Source: Brooklawnia propionicigenes (GTDB taxonomy: Bacteria; Actinomycetota; Actinomycetes; Propionibacteriales; Propionibacteriaceae). From it: a stretch of DNA of 64,000 nucleotides. A program made the translations under genes and the position numbers. Positions 1-8,041 of the stretch are shown piece after piece (the first letter of the stretch is position 1; the number at the start of each line of letters is the position of its first letter). The notes beneath the pieces were generated by a model, which had not been told where the DNA came from, made no database searches, and saw only the letters and a program-made list of their open reading frames with translations. The stretch is taken from positions 630,939-694,938 of the forward strand of contig NZ_AP028056.1 of assembly GCF_030297015.1 (NCBI RefSeq). Reading direction: 5' to 3'.

Positions 1-63
1 CGGCGCATGTGCCCACGTCATATCCGGTATTTCCGCTCCGAGACAAGAATTTGAGGGACTGTC

Positions 64-984
64 ATGGCTGTCTTGCCTGAAGGTGTCAGCTGGCGCAAGG
101 TCACTATCTGGTCGGTCGCCGCTGTGGCCGCCCTTGCGCTTGCGGTGCTGCTCGCCCGCTTCTTGATCAGCCTGCCCACGGTTGCAGCGTTCATCGAGCG
201 CTATCCGGGGGTCGCCACTGCTCCGGAGTCTTCTCCGGTAGGCCTGCCCGGATGGCTGCGATGGCAGCACTTCCTGAACATGTTCTTCATGATCATGATC
301 ATCCGGGCGGGGTGGCTGGTCCGCACGACTCAGCGTCCCAAGGCGTTTTGGACCCGCGACAACACGAAGTTCATCAAGACCGCGGGAGAGCCGACGAAGA
401 TCAGCTTCAACCTGTGGATTCACCTCGCCTTCGATGTCTTCTGGGTGCTGAATGGGGTTATCTTCATCATCTTGCTGTTCGTCACCGGCCAGTGGATGAG
501 GGTGGTGCCGACCAACTGGGATGTCTTCCCCAACGCGGTGTCCGTAGGCCTGCAGTACCTGTCGCTCGACTGGCCCACCGAACACAGCTGGGCCCACTAC
601 AACGCGCTGCAGCTGCTGACCTACTTCATCACGATCTTCATCGCCGCACCGTTGAGCCTCATCAGCGGCTTCCGGATGTCGCCATCGTGGTCAACGCGTT
701 GGACCCGGGCAGGAAAGCTCCTGCCGCTCGAGGTGACCCGGAAGATCCACGTCGGTGTAATGGTGTATTACCTCTTGTTCATCGTGGTGCACGTGACGCT
801 GGTCATGGCTACCGGCGCGCTGCGCAACCTGAATCACATGTATACCGGGACCGACGACGTCAGCTGGACGGGATTCTGGTACTTCGCAGCATCCATGGTG
901 GTCGTTGTGATCGGCTGGGTGCTCGCCCGTCCGATGTTCCTGCAACCGATCGCCTCGATCGGCGGAAAGGTCACCGCACGCTGA
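64..984 (+). CDS. cytochrome b561-like membrane subunit
   Basis: The 306-residue protein has about five hydrophobic segments (near residues 15-35, 68-82, 122-142, 185-205, 230-255 and 270-290) separated by short charged loops. Histidines lie in or next to several of them, including HFLN near 71, IHL near 117, IHVG near 229 and VVHV near 240. This is the layout of di-heme cytochrome b subunits that pass electrons between quinone and a soluble oxidoreductase. A GAGGGA Shine-Dalgarno stands before the ATG, so it probably continues an operon entering from the left. The partner enzyme is outside the window, or is the flavoprotein at 2764-4812. Family assignment is fairly sure; the specific complex is not. 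Confidence 0.75.
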   Translation: MAVLPEGVSWRKVTIWSVAAVAALALAVLLARFLISLPTVAAFIERYPGVATAPESSPVGLPGWLRWQHFLNMFFMIMIIRAGWLVRTTQRPKAFWTRDNTKFIKTAGEPTKISFNLWIHLAFDVFWVLNGVIFIILLFVTGQWMRVVPTNWDVFPNAVSVGLQYLSLDWPTEHSWAHYNALQLLTYFITIFIAAPLSLISGFRMSPSWSTRWTRAGKLLPLEVTRKIHVGVMVYYLLFIVVHVTLVMATGALRNLNHMYTGTDDVSWTGFWYFAASMVVVVIGWVLARPMFLQPIASIGGKVTAR

Positions 985-1118
985 CCCACACCCCGCCGAC
1001 CACAGGCCACGCCGCCTGGCCCAGACGTCGTCCGACCGGACCGGCTGGAGCCAAGGCAGCGTGGCCTGTCCTGCTGCCGGACGACGCTGTCAATCTCAGC
1101 AAGACAAAGGAGTAGTAC

Positions 1119-2681
1119 ATGGTGCAGTTCCTCAGTGGCCCGCAGGCCGCCGAGTACATCAAGGACGGCGATTCCATCGCCCTGCTCGGAAACGGCGGAG
1201 CGGTATTGGAACCCCGGATGGTCTACCGCTGCATCGAAGAGCGCTTCCTGGCCACCGGCTCTCCTCGCGATCTCAGCCTGTCGCATTCCACCGGGATCGG
1301 GGACAAGGCCGTCGAGGGCATGTCCCGATTCGCCCATGAGGGCATGGTCAAACGCGTCATCGGAGGCCATTGGGGATGGTCCCCCCGGATGCAGCAGCTG
1401 GCGGCCGAAGGCAAGATTCAGGCGTATAACCTGCCTCTGGGCGTGATCGTCTCCCAGTATCGTGAGATCGCCGCCAAACGTCCGGGATTGATCACCAAGA
1501 CCGGCTTGGGCACCTACGCCGATCCGCGCATCGACGGCGGACGGCTCAACCTGGCCACGCCCAACGATCTCGTCCGCCTGATCGAGATCGACGGCCAAAC
1601 CTGGCTGCATTACCGGCCGTGGCAGGTGGATGTCGGCATCGTGCGGGGCACGACCGCCGATGAGGACGGCAACATCACATTCGAAGAAGAAGTCGCATTC
1701 CTCGAGGCCCAAGCCATCGCCCAGGCCGCTCACAATTGCGGGGGCATCGTGATCGCTCAGGTGCACCATGTCGCCGAGCGCGGGTCGCTGGATCCGCAGC
1801 TGGTCAAGATTCCCGGCATGCTCGTCGATATCGTGGTCGTCGATCCCGATCAATGGCAGACGAGCGAGGGCCGCTACGATCCCGCCCTGTGCGGTCGGCA
1901 ACGAAAGCCGATAGGTTCGCTGCCGGCCATGCCGCTGACCCAGCGCAAGGTCATCGCGCGGCGCGCCGCGATGGAGGTCAAGCCGGGGATGATCTTCAAT
2001 CTCGGCTACGGGATGCCCGATGGAGTCGCCTCGGTGTGCTCCGAGGAGGGCATCACGAATACGCTCACGGCCACTATCGAGCAGGGTTTGGTGGGCGGGA
2101 CCCCGGCATCGGGCGACATCTTCGGTGCCGCCTACAACGCCAGCGCCTTTGTCGATTCTCCTAGTCAGTTCGATTTCTATTCCGGTGGTGGATTGGATCT
2201 CACCTGCCTGGGGCTGGCTCAGGTCGACGAGCGAGGCAATGTCAACGTGTCCCGATTCGGCACCACGATCGCAGGCTGCGGCGGCTTCATCGACATCTCG
2301 CAATCGGCGGGCACCTGCATCTTCTGCGGCACCTTCACCGCCGGCGGCCTCAAGACGAGCATCGTCGACGGTGAACTGCGAATCCTTCACGAAGGTCATT
2401 CACGCAAGTTCGTCAAACGCGTCGAGCATGTGACCTTCTCCGGACAACACGCCCTCGACGAAGAACAGACAGTGTGGTACGTCACCGAACGCTGCGTCTT
2501 CCGGCTGGGCAGTACCGGATTGGAACTGGCGGAGATTGCTCCGGGCGTCGACCTGCAGACCGACATTCTCGACCAGATGGGCTTCCTCCCGCTCATCCGA
2601 GCCGACCTCAAGCTTATGGACCCGCGGATCTTCGACGAAGGGCTCATGGGCCTGGCTCACCAAGCCGAGGCCCTTCGCTGA
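1119..2681 (+). CDS. acyl-CoA:acetate/3-ketoacid CoA-transferase family protein
   Basis: At 520 residues this has the fused alpha-beta layout of family I CoA-transferases such as propionate CoA-transferase, which move CoA between acyl-CoA and a carboxylate. An N-terminal CoA-binding half is followed by a C-terminal half with the catalytic glutamate in TIEQGLVGG (Glu321 by codon count), a slight variant of the usual ESG-hydrophobic-GG motif. A strong AAAGGAG site precedes the ATG. The 134-bp gap from the cytochrome b gene contains an 11-bp inverted repeat (1002-1012 with 1059-1069), so the two may be transcribed separately. It could activate the acid made or used by the nearby flavoprotein. 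Family is clear; substrate is unknown. Confidence 0.88.
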   Translation: MVQFLSGPQAAEYIKDGDSIALLGNGGAVLEPRMVYRCIEERFLATGSPRDLSLSHSTGIGDKAVEGMSRFAHEGMVKRVIGGHWGWSPRMQQLAAEGKIQAYNLPLGVIVSQYREIAAKRPGLITKTGLGTYADPRIDGGRLNLATPNDLVRLIEIDGQTWLHYRPWQVDVGIVRGTTADEDGNITFEEEVAFLEAQAIAQAAHNCGGIVIAQVHHVAERGSLDPQLVKIPGMLVDIVVVDPDQWQTSEGRYDPALCGRQRKPIGSLPAMPLTQRKVIARRAAMEVKPGMIFNLGYGMPDGVASVCSEEGITNTLTATIEQGLVGGTPASGDIFGAAYNASAFVDSPSQFDFYSGGGLDLTCLGLAQVDERGNVNVSRFGTTIAGCGGFIDISQSAGTCIFCGTFTAGGLKTSIVDGELRILHEGHSRKFVKRVEHVTFSGQHALDEEQTVWYVTERCVFRLGSTGLELAEIAPGVDLQTDILDQMGFLPLIRADLKLMDPRIFDEGLMGLAHQAEALR

Positions 2682-2698
2682 TCGGCCTGCAAAAAAGC

Positions 2699-2731
2699 GG
2701 GACCGGCACCTTCCCTCCAGGTGCCGGTCCC
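2699..2731. terminator. Rho-independent terminator between convergent genes
   Basis: A perfect 13-bp GC-rich stem (2699-2711 with 2719-2731) closes a 7-nt loop. The A-run at 2691-2696 becomes a U-tract when read leftward, so it is a full intrinsic terminator for the flavoprotein gene. It may also stop rightward transcripts from the CoA-transferase gene. Confidence 0.9.
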
Positions 2732-2763
2732 GCGCCGACGTTCAGCTCATTCGAACGCCGGAG

Positions 2764-4812
2764 TCAGCTCACTCCCCCGGTCTCCCGGTAGCGCCGCCAG
2801 ACGTTCTCGAAGAAGTCGTCATCGGCCGGTATGGGCCGCACATCGCGCCAGCTGATCTCCACCTCGGGCGATTCGCCGGACCCCGCCAGGCGCACCTCTT
2901 GCGTGGTGGAGTCCAAGTCCGTGCCCGACAACCGGAATCTGAACAGCTCGGAATCATCGGCGGCAGAAACCACCTGGTCCAGATCTCCCTCGACCGGGAA
3001 GGCACCGGCAGGATCGGAGTAGAGCACCGAACCGCGCGAGCCCGCGTCCTTGTGGACGAAGTCGCTCATCGCCGAGGTGTAGACGAATGCCGTTGTCAGG
3101 GCATCGCGGAGGAGGAAGAGCCGGTCGACCAGCCGGCGGGAATCCGGATCAGCGGAGACGATCCGCGGCAGATCGGCCAACCATTGCCCGATCGTGACGC
3201 TCGCCTGGTCGATGGAGGTAGCAGAGCGCACCGGACCCGCGTCGGCACTCATGAGTTCGGCAAGCTGCTGCAGCAGATCCAGGGAGGTGAGCTCCACGCC
3301 CTCGGCCGCATTGACGGCAGCGGCATTGACCAGGCCGAGCGCCTCGCCGACCGGGCCGCGGGCGGCGTTCACGAAGGACGCCGAGTCCTCCGAAGGGGCC
3401 TGCGCACGACGCTTGGCGATGTACTCGGCCGCGCGGGTGGCGCCCACCTGGCCACTGTTCAGCGCCGAGCCGCCGGGCCGGTAGACGCCGTGAGAACCGG
3501 CGGCCTCACCGACCGGGAAGAAACCTTCCAGATTGGAACGCCACCACGAGTCGACCGCGAATCCGCCGTTGTTGTGCTGGGCGCAGACGTCCACCTCCAG
3601 CAGCTCGGTGGCCAGATCGACCCTGGGGCCCTTCTCCAAGTAGAAGTCATAGGCCGGCCGGTTCATGTGGATCAGCCGCTCGATCGGGCTGTTCTGCAGG
3701 GCGCCGGCGCGCTCCAGGTAGGTGCGTGCTTCCGGCTCCAGCTGATCGGGGTCGAAGGGCTCGTCCGCAATGTTGTACATGAAGTCCAAATAGACCCGGC
3801 GACCACGCAGCTGAGTCTCGCGGTAGACCAGCAGATCGATGACCGATGAGCCGTCACGAGCCTTGCGGATGTCGAAGGGCCACTGGTACCCCTTCAGGAA
3901 GATCAGCGAAGCGAGCCGCCCCCGATCGGGGATCGCGTCCAGCAAGAACTCCCGCGGGTCGCTGCCGTCCGGCTCGGTGGAGATGAACCGGGGCACGACC
4001 TGCATATAGGTGCCCGACACATTCCATCTCGGACGCAGGGAAGCCAGGCCGAACTGCCACTCGGTGACGTTCTTGCCGACCACACCCGCCCGGTAGCCCG
4101 CGCCCGAGGCACCCCACTGGCCATGCGGGAAGACGCTGTTTGCGTAGAGCATCGCCGGGCCGCCGGTGGCGTAAACCACATTCGTGCAACGGATGAGAAG
4201 CAGCGGGGGGTTTGCAGCGTCCCAGTCGCGATCGCGCCTGAGCACCAGGAGGCCGATCACCTTGTCATCGTCCACGATCAGATCGACCACGCGGCATTCC
4301 GAGATGACCGGGATGCCCTGCTCCTGCGCCTTCTTCTCCAGCGCTTCGACCATGGAACGCGAGGTATACGGGCCCACGGAGGTGGCCCGCTGCCGCGGAT
4401 CATGATCGGTCTTGTAACCTACGAACTCGCCGTACTCATTGCGAGGGAATGGGACGCCGATATCGCACAGGTGCAAGAAGGTCCTTGCCGACAGCGCCGC
4501 CTCGGCAAGCGCGTTGTCACCGTCCATCGCACCGCCGGCGAACAGCGTGCTGGCCATCTCGCGCACCGAGTCCGGCTCCGAGCCCGCCAGCGTCAGCTTG
4601 TAATAGGTCTGCTTGTCCGAGCCCGCGTTACGAGAGGTACCCGCCTTGGTCTTGTCGGTCACGATGACGACATCGTCCTGACCGAATTCGACAAGCCGGG
4701 TGGCGGCGCAGAAGCCTGCCGAACCTGTTCCGACAACGACCGTATTGGTCGTGAGGACATCGAGTTCGAGCCTCTCGAGAACCTCGAGAATATGTGTTTC
4801 GATATTCGCCAC
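2764..4812 (-). CDS. FAD-dependent oxidoreductase of the fumarate reductase/succinate dehydrogenase flavoprotein superfamily
   Basis: A 682-residue flavoprotein with an N-terminal Rossmann dinucleotide site (VVGTGSAG, residues 26-33), the SRNAGSDKQTYYK stretch near 60, and a C-terminal FAD-closing block QHNNGG...GEAAGSHG...RPGGSALNSGQVG (about residues 430-475). The QHNNGG motif stands where fumarate reductases and L-aspartate oxidase have their His-x-x-x-Gly-Gly substrate loop. A helical domain follows, and the last 80 residues form a tail I do not recognise. No signal peptide is visible, so it should be cytosolic or bound to a membrane partner, perhaps the cytochrome b at 64-984. A LacI-type palindrome lies 159 bp upstream. 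It reduces or oxidises an organic acid, but the substrate cannot be read from sequence. Confidence 0.8.
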   Translation of the reverse strand: MANIETHILEVLERLELDVLTTNTVVVGTGSAGFCAATRLVEFGQDDVVIVTDKTKAGTSRNAGSDKQTYYKLTLAGSEPDSVREMASTLFAGGAMDGDNALAEAALSARTFLHLCDIGVPFPRNEYGEFVGYKTDHDPRQRATSVGPYTSRSMVEALEKKAQEQGIPVISECRVVDLIVDDDKVIGLLVLRRDRDWDAANPPLLLIRCTNVVYATGGPAMLYANSVFPHGQWGASGAGYRAGVVGKNVTEWQFGLASLRPRWNVSGTYMQVVPRFISTEPDGSDPREFLLDAIPDRGRLASLIFLKGYQWPFDIRKARDGSSVIDLLVYRETQLRGRRVYLDFMYNIADEPFDPDQLEPEARTYLERAGALQNSPIERLIHMNRPAYDFYLEKGPRVDLATELLEVDVCAQHNNGGFAVDSWWRSNLEGFFPVGEAAGSHGVYRPGGSALNSGQVGATRAAEYIAKRRAQAPSEDSASFVNAARGPVGEALGLVNAAAVNAAEGVELTSLDLLQQLAELMSADAGPVRSATSIDQASVTIGQWLADLPRIVSADPDSRRLVDRLFLLRDALTTAFVYTSAMSDFVHKDAGSRGSVLYSDPAGAFPVEGDLDQVVSAADDSELFRFRLSGTDLDSTTQEVRLAGSGESPEVEISWRDVRPIPADDDFFENVWRRYRETGGVS

Positions 4813-4970
4813 AGTCTCACTTCCTCCAACGCTGGCCAGTTGAACACGCGCAAGATACCATCCTGGCCCTCCTGGAGGGCCCTGTCAGGAATGCCGTGGC
4901 TCTCCATGGCCACGACTCGCCATACGACATCTGGCGACGTACTGTGCATCCTACCGTAGCTGCATCTTTG

Positions 4971-4982
4971 CAGCAATTGCTG
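4971..4982. promoter_or_regulatory. palindrome CAGCAATTGCTG, candidate LacI-family operator
   Basis: A perfect 12-bp palindrome lies in the 291-bp gap upstream of the leftward flavoprotein gene. An 11/12 match (CAACAATTGCTG) lies at 9395-9406, just before the LacI-family gene. The shared site suggests one regulator acts on both, which is inference. Confidence 0.45.
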
Positions 4983-5103
4983 TCGACGTGTCATCACTGC
5001 TCATCCATCAGCCCTCTGCCACGCGCCTGCCCCATGCCTGACGCCGCACCGTTGGACGAGGCAACCCAGCGGAGACGTCTGGACAAGCATTGACGTGCTC
5101 GCC

Positions 5104-6261
5104 TCACAGCCCGATACCGCGGAAATAGCCAGTGGCGCGATCCACCGCCAGTTCGGGGTCGGGGAACAGTCCGATGCCTGCCGCCTCCGCGAACAGGTCG
5201 GCCAGATGCAAGACGGTACGACCACTCTCGAGCCCGGCGAGCATCCGGAAGTGCGACTGGTCCCCCATGAGGAAGCTGAGCCACGCGACTCCGGTCTTAT
5301 AGAACTGCGTGGGCGCCTCGAACAGCAACCTGCTGAGCGCAACGGTGGGATCGAGAATTGTGTGAAACCCCGCGGTGTCTGCGGCGTCCAGCCTCAGGAG
5401 CGCAGCGGACGCGTACCGAGGTATGACCGCGAATGCGCCCAGAAGCGCGTCGCAATGACCGCTCTCGTCGCCGGCGATGAGCTCGGCATAGTTGAAATCA
5501 TCGCCGGCGAACACCCGCACCCCCTCGGGAAGCCGACGGCGCAGCACGCCCTCGCGTCCTGCGTCAAGAAGGGAGACCTTGATTCCGACGACGGCTTCGG
5601 CGTGGGCGTTGACGAGGGTCACCACGGTGTCGACAGCGGCGTCGAGGTCATCACTGCCCCAGTAACCGGCCAGCTGCGGGTCGAAAATCGCACCTAGCCA
5701 GTGCAGAATGACGGGACGGCTGGCTGCCTCGATCACGCGACCATAGATGGCGAGGTAGTCGTCCACGGAAGCCGCGCTCAGGGCGAGCTGCCTGCTGGCC
5801 ATGACAACCACACAGCCGCCGGCGGACTCGATCTGTTCGAGTTGCTCAAGATAGGCATCACCTATCGCGGTAAGCGTCGCCGGACCGGCAGGAAGCTGAT
5901 CGGTTGCGATACCGACGACCACCTGCCCACCGCAAGAAGCCGCTTCCCGCACGGTGCGTCGGCCCAGTTCGAGGGCAGTCGCAGCGTCCAGACCCATGCC
6001 ACGCTGGGCGGTGTCCATGCTCTCTGCAACACCGAGCCCCAGGGCCCACAACCTGTGGCGTACCGCCATGGTGGCGTCCCAGTCAATGGTCGCGGATACC
6101 GAGGCGGCGGCGCGTAGTGGATCGGCCACGACGTGACCGGCGGCGTAGACGAGTCTGCTCAATGGCGGAGTCCTGGCAGTGATCAGCGCGGGCGGGGCGA
6201 GCAACTCAACGGTGCGTGCCCCGCTGGGCCCGGGGATTCGGACCGTGGCGGGCGTAGTCAT
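5104..6261 (-). CDS. DUF993 family protein, dihydrodipicolinate synthase-like TIM barrel
   Basis: A 385-residue protein resembling the DUF993 family, which is distantly related to DapA/KDG aldolase TIM barrels and usually sits in sugar or polyol catabolic clusters. The start is placed at the ATG at 6261 because AGAAGGA lies just before it and because it overlaps the TGA of a leftward reading frame (ATGA) at 6258-6260. The longer in-frame extension upstream belongs to no visible domain. Features seen include GVAESMDTAQRGMGLD near residue 75, VIGIKVSLL near 215 and FAGDDFNY near 235. A lyase or aldolase role on a sugar-acid intermediate is plausible but unproven. Confidence 0.75.
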   Translation of the reverse strand: MTTPATVRIPGPSGARTVELLAPPALITARTPPLSRLVYAAGHVVADPLRAAASVSATIDWDATMAVRHRLWALGLGVAESMDTAQRGMGLDAATALELGRRTVREAASCGGQVVVGIATDQLPAGPATLTAIGDAYLEQLEQIESAGGCVVVMASRQLALSAASVDDYLAIYGRVIEAASRPVILHWLGAIFDPQLAGYWGSDDLDAAVDTVVTLVNAHAEAVVGIKVSLLDAGREGVLRRRLPEGVRVFAGDDFNYAELIAGDESGHCDALLGAFAVIPRYASAALLRLDAADTAGFHTILDPTVALSRLLFEAPTQFYKTGVAWLSFLMGDQSHFRMLAGLESGRTVLHLADLFAEAAGIGLFPDPELAVDRATGYFRGIGL

Positions 6262-6398
6262 GCGGATTCCTTCTGCGCGGAGGTGATGAGATGACGGGCT
6301 ACTGCATCCCATATGTCCTCAATGGTCACCTGGTGTTTCCGAAGACTCCGCCAGCGTACAGGCGGCCATGGGCGAGTCTTCGGCAGCGGGACTCTTCG
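6258..6398 (-). pseudogene. 3' remnant of a gene once upstream of the DUF993 gene
   Basis: On the minus strand the residues ending VTIEDIWDAVARHLITSAQ and a short tail run into a TGA that overlaps the DUF993 start codon by 4 bp, with the DUF993 Shine-Dalgarno inside the last codons. That is how translationally coupled genes in an operon look. Yet the frame becomes Arg/Pro-rich nonsense within 20-25 codons upstream and then runs antisense to dctP. The simplest reading is that only the last 25-45 codons of a coupled gene survive. The gene family cannot be told from so short a piece; the left limit given here is approximate. Confidence 0.5.
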
Positions 6399-7394
6399 AC
6401 AGCGAAACTTCTGGCAGCACGCCGCAGCCAGCAGCACAAGCTCTCTGGTGGTGGCACCAAGACGGTCTTCAAGCTGGCGTTCAACCAGACCGAGGATCAC
6501 CCGCAGTACGTGGCGGGCGTCGAGTTGGGCAAGAAGCTCGAGGAGGCGACCGACGGCCGGTACTCGATCCGGGTCTACCCGAACGAGCAGTTGGGCGGCC
6601 AGGCCGATGTCGTTCAGAATCTGTCGAACGGCACCGTCGAAATGATGTGGATCGCGGCCAGCATCCTGGAGGGATACAACCCGGACTTCGTGGTGTTCAA
6701 CCTGCCGTACATGTTCGACTCCACCGAGGCACAGACCCAGGTGTTGTCGGACACTGATCTGCTGAGCGATCTGTACACCTCGCTCGAGGCGAGCAAGTCG
6801 ATCACGGTCCTCACCGGTGTGAACGCCGGCACCCGTAACGTCTACAACAGCAAGCGCCCGATCCGGACTCCTGCTGACATGCAGGGTCTGAAGGTCCGGG
6901 TGCAGCAGTCGGATTCGCAGGTAGCGATGATCGAAGCCATGGGCGCGACCGCGTCCCCGATGAACTTCGGCGATGTCTACTCGGCGATGCAGACCGGCGT
7001 CCTGGACGGTGCTGAGAACAACGAAGCCGTCTACCACTCGATGAAGCACGACGAGGTCGCGAAGTACTACTCGTACACTCGGCATCTGCTCATGCCCGAC
7101 TACCTGTTGATCAACTCGAAGACGCTGGCAGGCATGGACGAGGCGGACCGCGAAGCACTCCTGGGACTGCTGCCCGAGGTCCAGACGGCGGCCAATGACG
7201 GCATGGTCGAATTCGCCAACAAGTCGATAGCCCAGTCGGAGGCGATCGGCGCTCAGTTCAACGACGACGTCGACGTCGCCGCCTTCAAGGCTCTCGTCGC
7301 GCCTCAGAACCTGGCTTCGGTCAATCAGAATGATGCACGCATCAAGCTCTACGAGGGCGTGCAGGCCGCCAATCAGGCTCACCCGGCCAAGTGA
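6291..7394 (+). CDS. dctP: TRAP transporter solute-binding protein DctP with a replaced N-terminus
   Basis: From residue 53 on (SGGGTKTVFKLAFNQTEDHP) this is a typical DctP/TeaA-family periplasmic-type binding protein, with GKKLEEATDGRYSIRVYPNEQLGG, the Arg-containing NAGTRNVYNS region, GLKVRVQQSD, and GVLDGAENN near residue 240. It would capture an organic or sugar acid for the DctQM permease. The first 52 residues are basic and not hydrophobic: there is no signal peptide or lipobox in this frame, and none appears in the other two. An ORF start with a good GGAGGTGA site exists at 6291, but the product would stay in the cytosol. A deletion removing the native promoter and signal sequence is the likely cause. 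Confidence 0.8.
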   Translation: MTGYCIPYVLNGHLVFPKTPPAYRRPWASLRQRDSSTAKLLAARRSQQHKLSGGGTKTVFKLAFNQTEDHPQYVAGVELGKKLEEATDGRYSIRVYPNEQLGGQADVVQNLSNGTVEMMWIAASILEGYNPDFVVFNLPYMFDSTEAQTQVLSDTDLLSDLYTSLEASKSITVLTGVNAGTRNVYNSKRPIRTPADMQGLKVRVQQSDSQVAMIEAMGATASPMNFGDVYSAMQTGVLDGAENNEAVYHSMKHDEVAKYYSYTRHLLMPDYLLINSKTLAGMDEADREALLGLLPEVQTAANDGMVEFANKSIAQSEAIGAQFNDDVDVAAFKALVAPQNLASVNQNDARIKLYEGVQAANQAHPAK

Positions 7395-7401
7395 CAGCAC
7401 T

Positions 7402-7445
7402 CCGCCGGTTCTTCGCCACAGATCTCCATGGGGAAGAACCGGCGG
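7402..7445 (+). terminator. intercistronic stem-loop between dctP and dctQ
   Basis: A perfect 13-bp stem (7402-7414 with 7433-7445) follows the dctP stop by 7 nt and has a pyrimidine-rich 3' flank without a true U-tract. Such hairpins after binding-protein genes commonly give partial termination or protect the 5' mRNA, so that more binding protein than permease is made. Confidence 0.65.
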
Positions 7446-7505
7446 TCCTTCCCTCCCGAAGCGGGTACTGGAAACCCGTTGACACACACAAAAAAGGCTC
7501 AGTGC

Positions 7506-8039
7506 ATGAAAGCTTTTAGCGTATTTCAGCGCGTGGTCGATGCGATTTTGAGATGGGTTTGTATCGTATTGTTCGCGTTGCTGGTCATTCTGGTCGTGTA
7601 CCAGGTAGTCATTCGTTCGTTCGGTGGTGGTAACGCGTGGACCGAGGCGATGGCGCGGATCATTTTCATTTGGCAGGGCATTATTGGTGCCGCGTATGTC
7701 ATTGGTGAGAATGATGATGTCGCGATCGATTTCTTGGTTCGGAAGTTCCCGGCCGCGGTCGTGAAGTTCTTCGAGATCTTGGCGCACTCGATCGTGGGGT
7801 TCTTCGCGGTCTGGATCATGATCATGGGCGGGTGGGAACTCGCGTCGTCGGCGTTCGATCAGACGGTGGAGTTGTTGCCGTTCTCCCAGGGCCAGATCTA
7901 CATGATCTTGCCTCTCGCGGGTGCTCTTATCGCGATCTACTGCGTCTTGCACATCATCAAGACGGTCACTTCGGATGTGAAGGAACTCCTTCCGGAAGAA
8001 GACATTGATATTGCATCCCTGCAGGAAGAGGGCATCTGA
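7506..8039 (+). CDS. dctQ: TRAP transporter small permease DctQ
   Basis: A 177-residue protein with four hydrophobic segments (about residues 13-35, 50-68, 88-112, 132-155), the normal size and topology of the small TRAP subunit that joins binding protein delivery to DctM. The ATG at 7506 is chosen over an upstream in-frame ATG at 7428 because MKAFSVFQRVVDAIL starts a typical DctQ; the 26 residues before it are charged and lie next to the intercistronic hairpin. The first 250 bases are richer in T-ending codons than the neighbouring genes, which may indicate foreign origin. It is followed by dctM after 2 bp. Confidence 0.88.
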   Translation: MKAFSVFQRVVDAILRWVCIVLFALLVILVVYQVVIRSFGGGNAWTEAMARIIFIWQGIIGAAYVIGENDDVAIDFLVRKFPAAVVKFFEILAHSIVGFFAVWIMIMGGWELASSAFDQTVELLPFSQGQIYMILPLAGALIAIYCVLHIIKTVTSDVKELLPEEDIDIASLQEEGI

Positions 8040-8041
8040 TT

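Noticed and set aside
1002-1069. 11-bp inverted repeat between the cytochrome b and CoA-transferase genes as a terminator
   Set aside because: The arms are perfect but the 46-nt loop and lack of a U-tract make a terminator doubtful. It is mentioned only in the CoA-transferase entry.
834-2399. 521-codon open frame on the minus strand
   Set aside because: It lies wholly antisense to the cytochrome b and CoA-transferase genes and its product is Asp/Gly/Arg/His-rich without any domain. High GC in third positions of the real genes produces such frames.
6325-6340. 12-bp word CCTGGTGTTTCC shared with the terminator at 12266-12277
   Set aside because: I considered it as a recombination scar for the dctP deletion. 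A single 12-bp match inside one window is weak, and the flanks do not agree.
6398-7952. Rest of the 564-codon minus-strand frame ending at 6258
   Set aside because: Only its last 25-45 codons look like a real protein end. Upstream it is antisense to dctP and dctQ and has the amino acid bias of a shadow frame.
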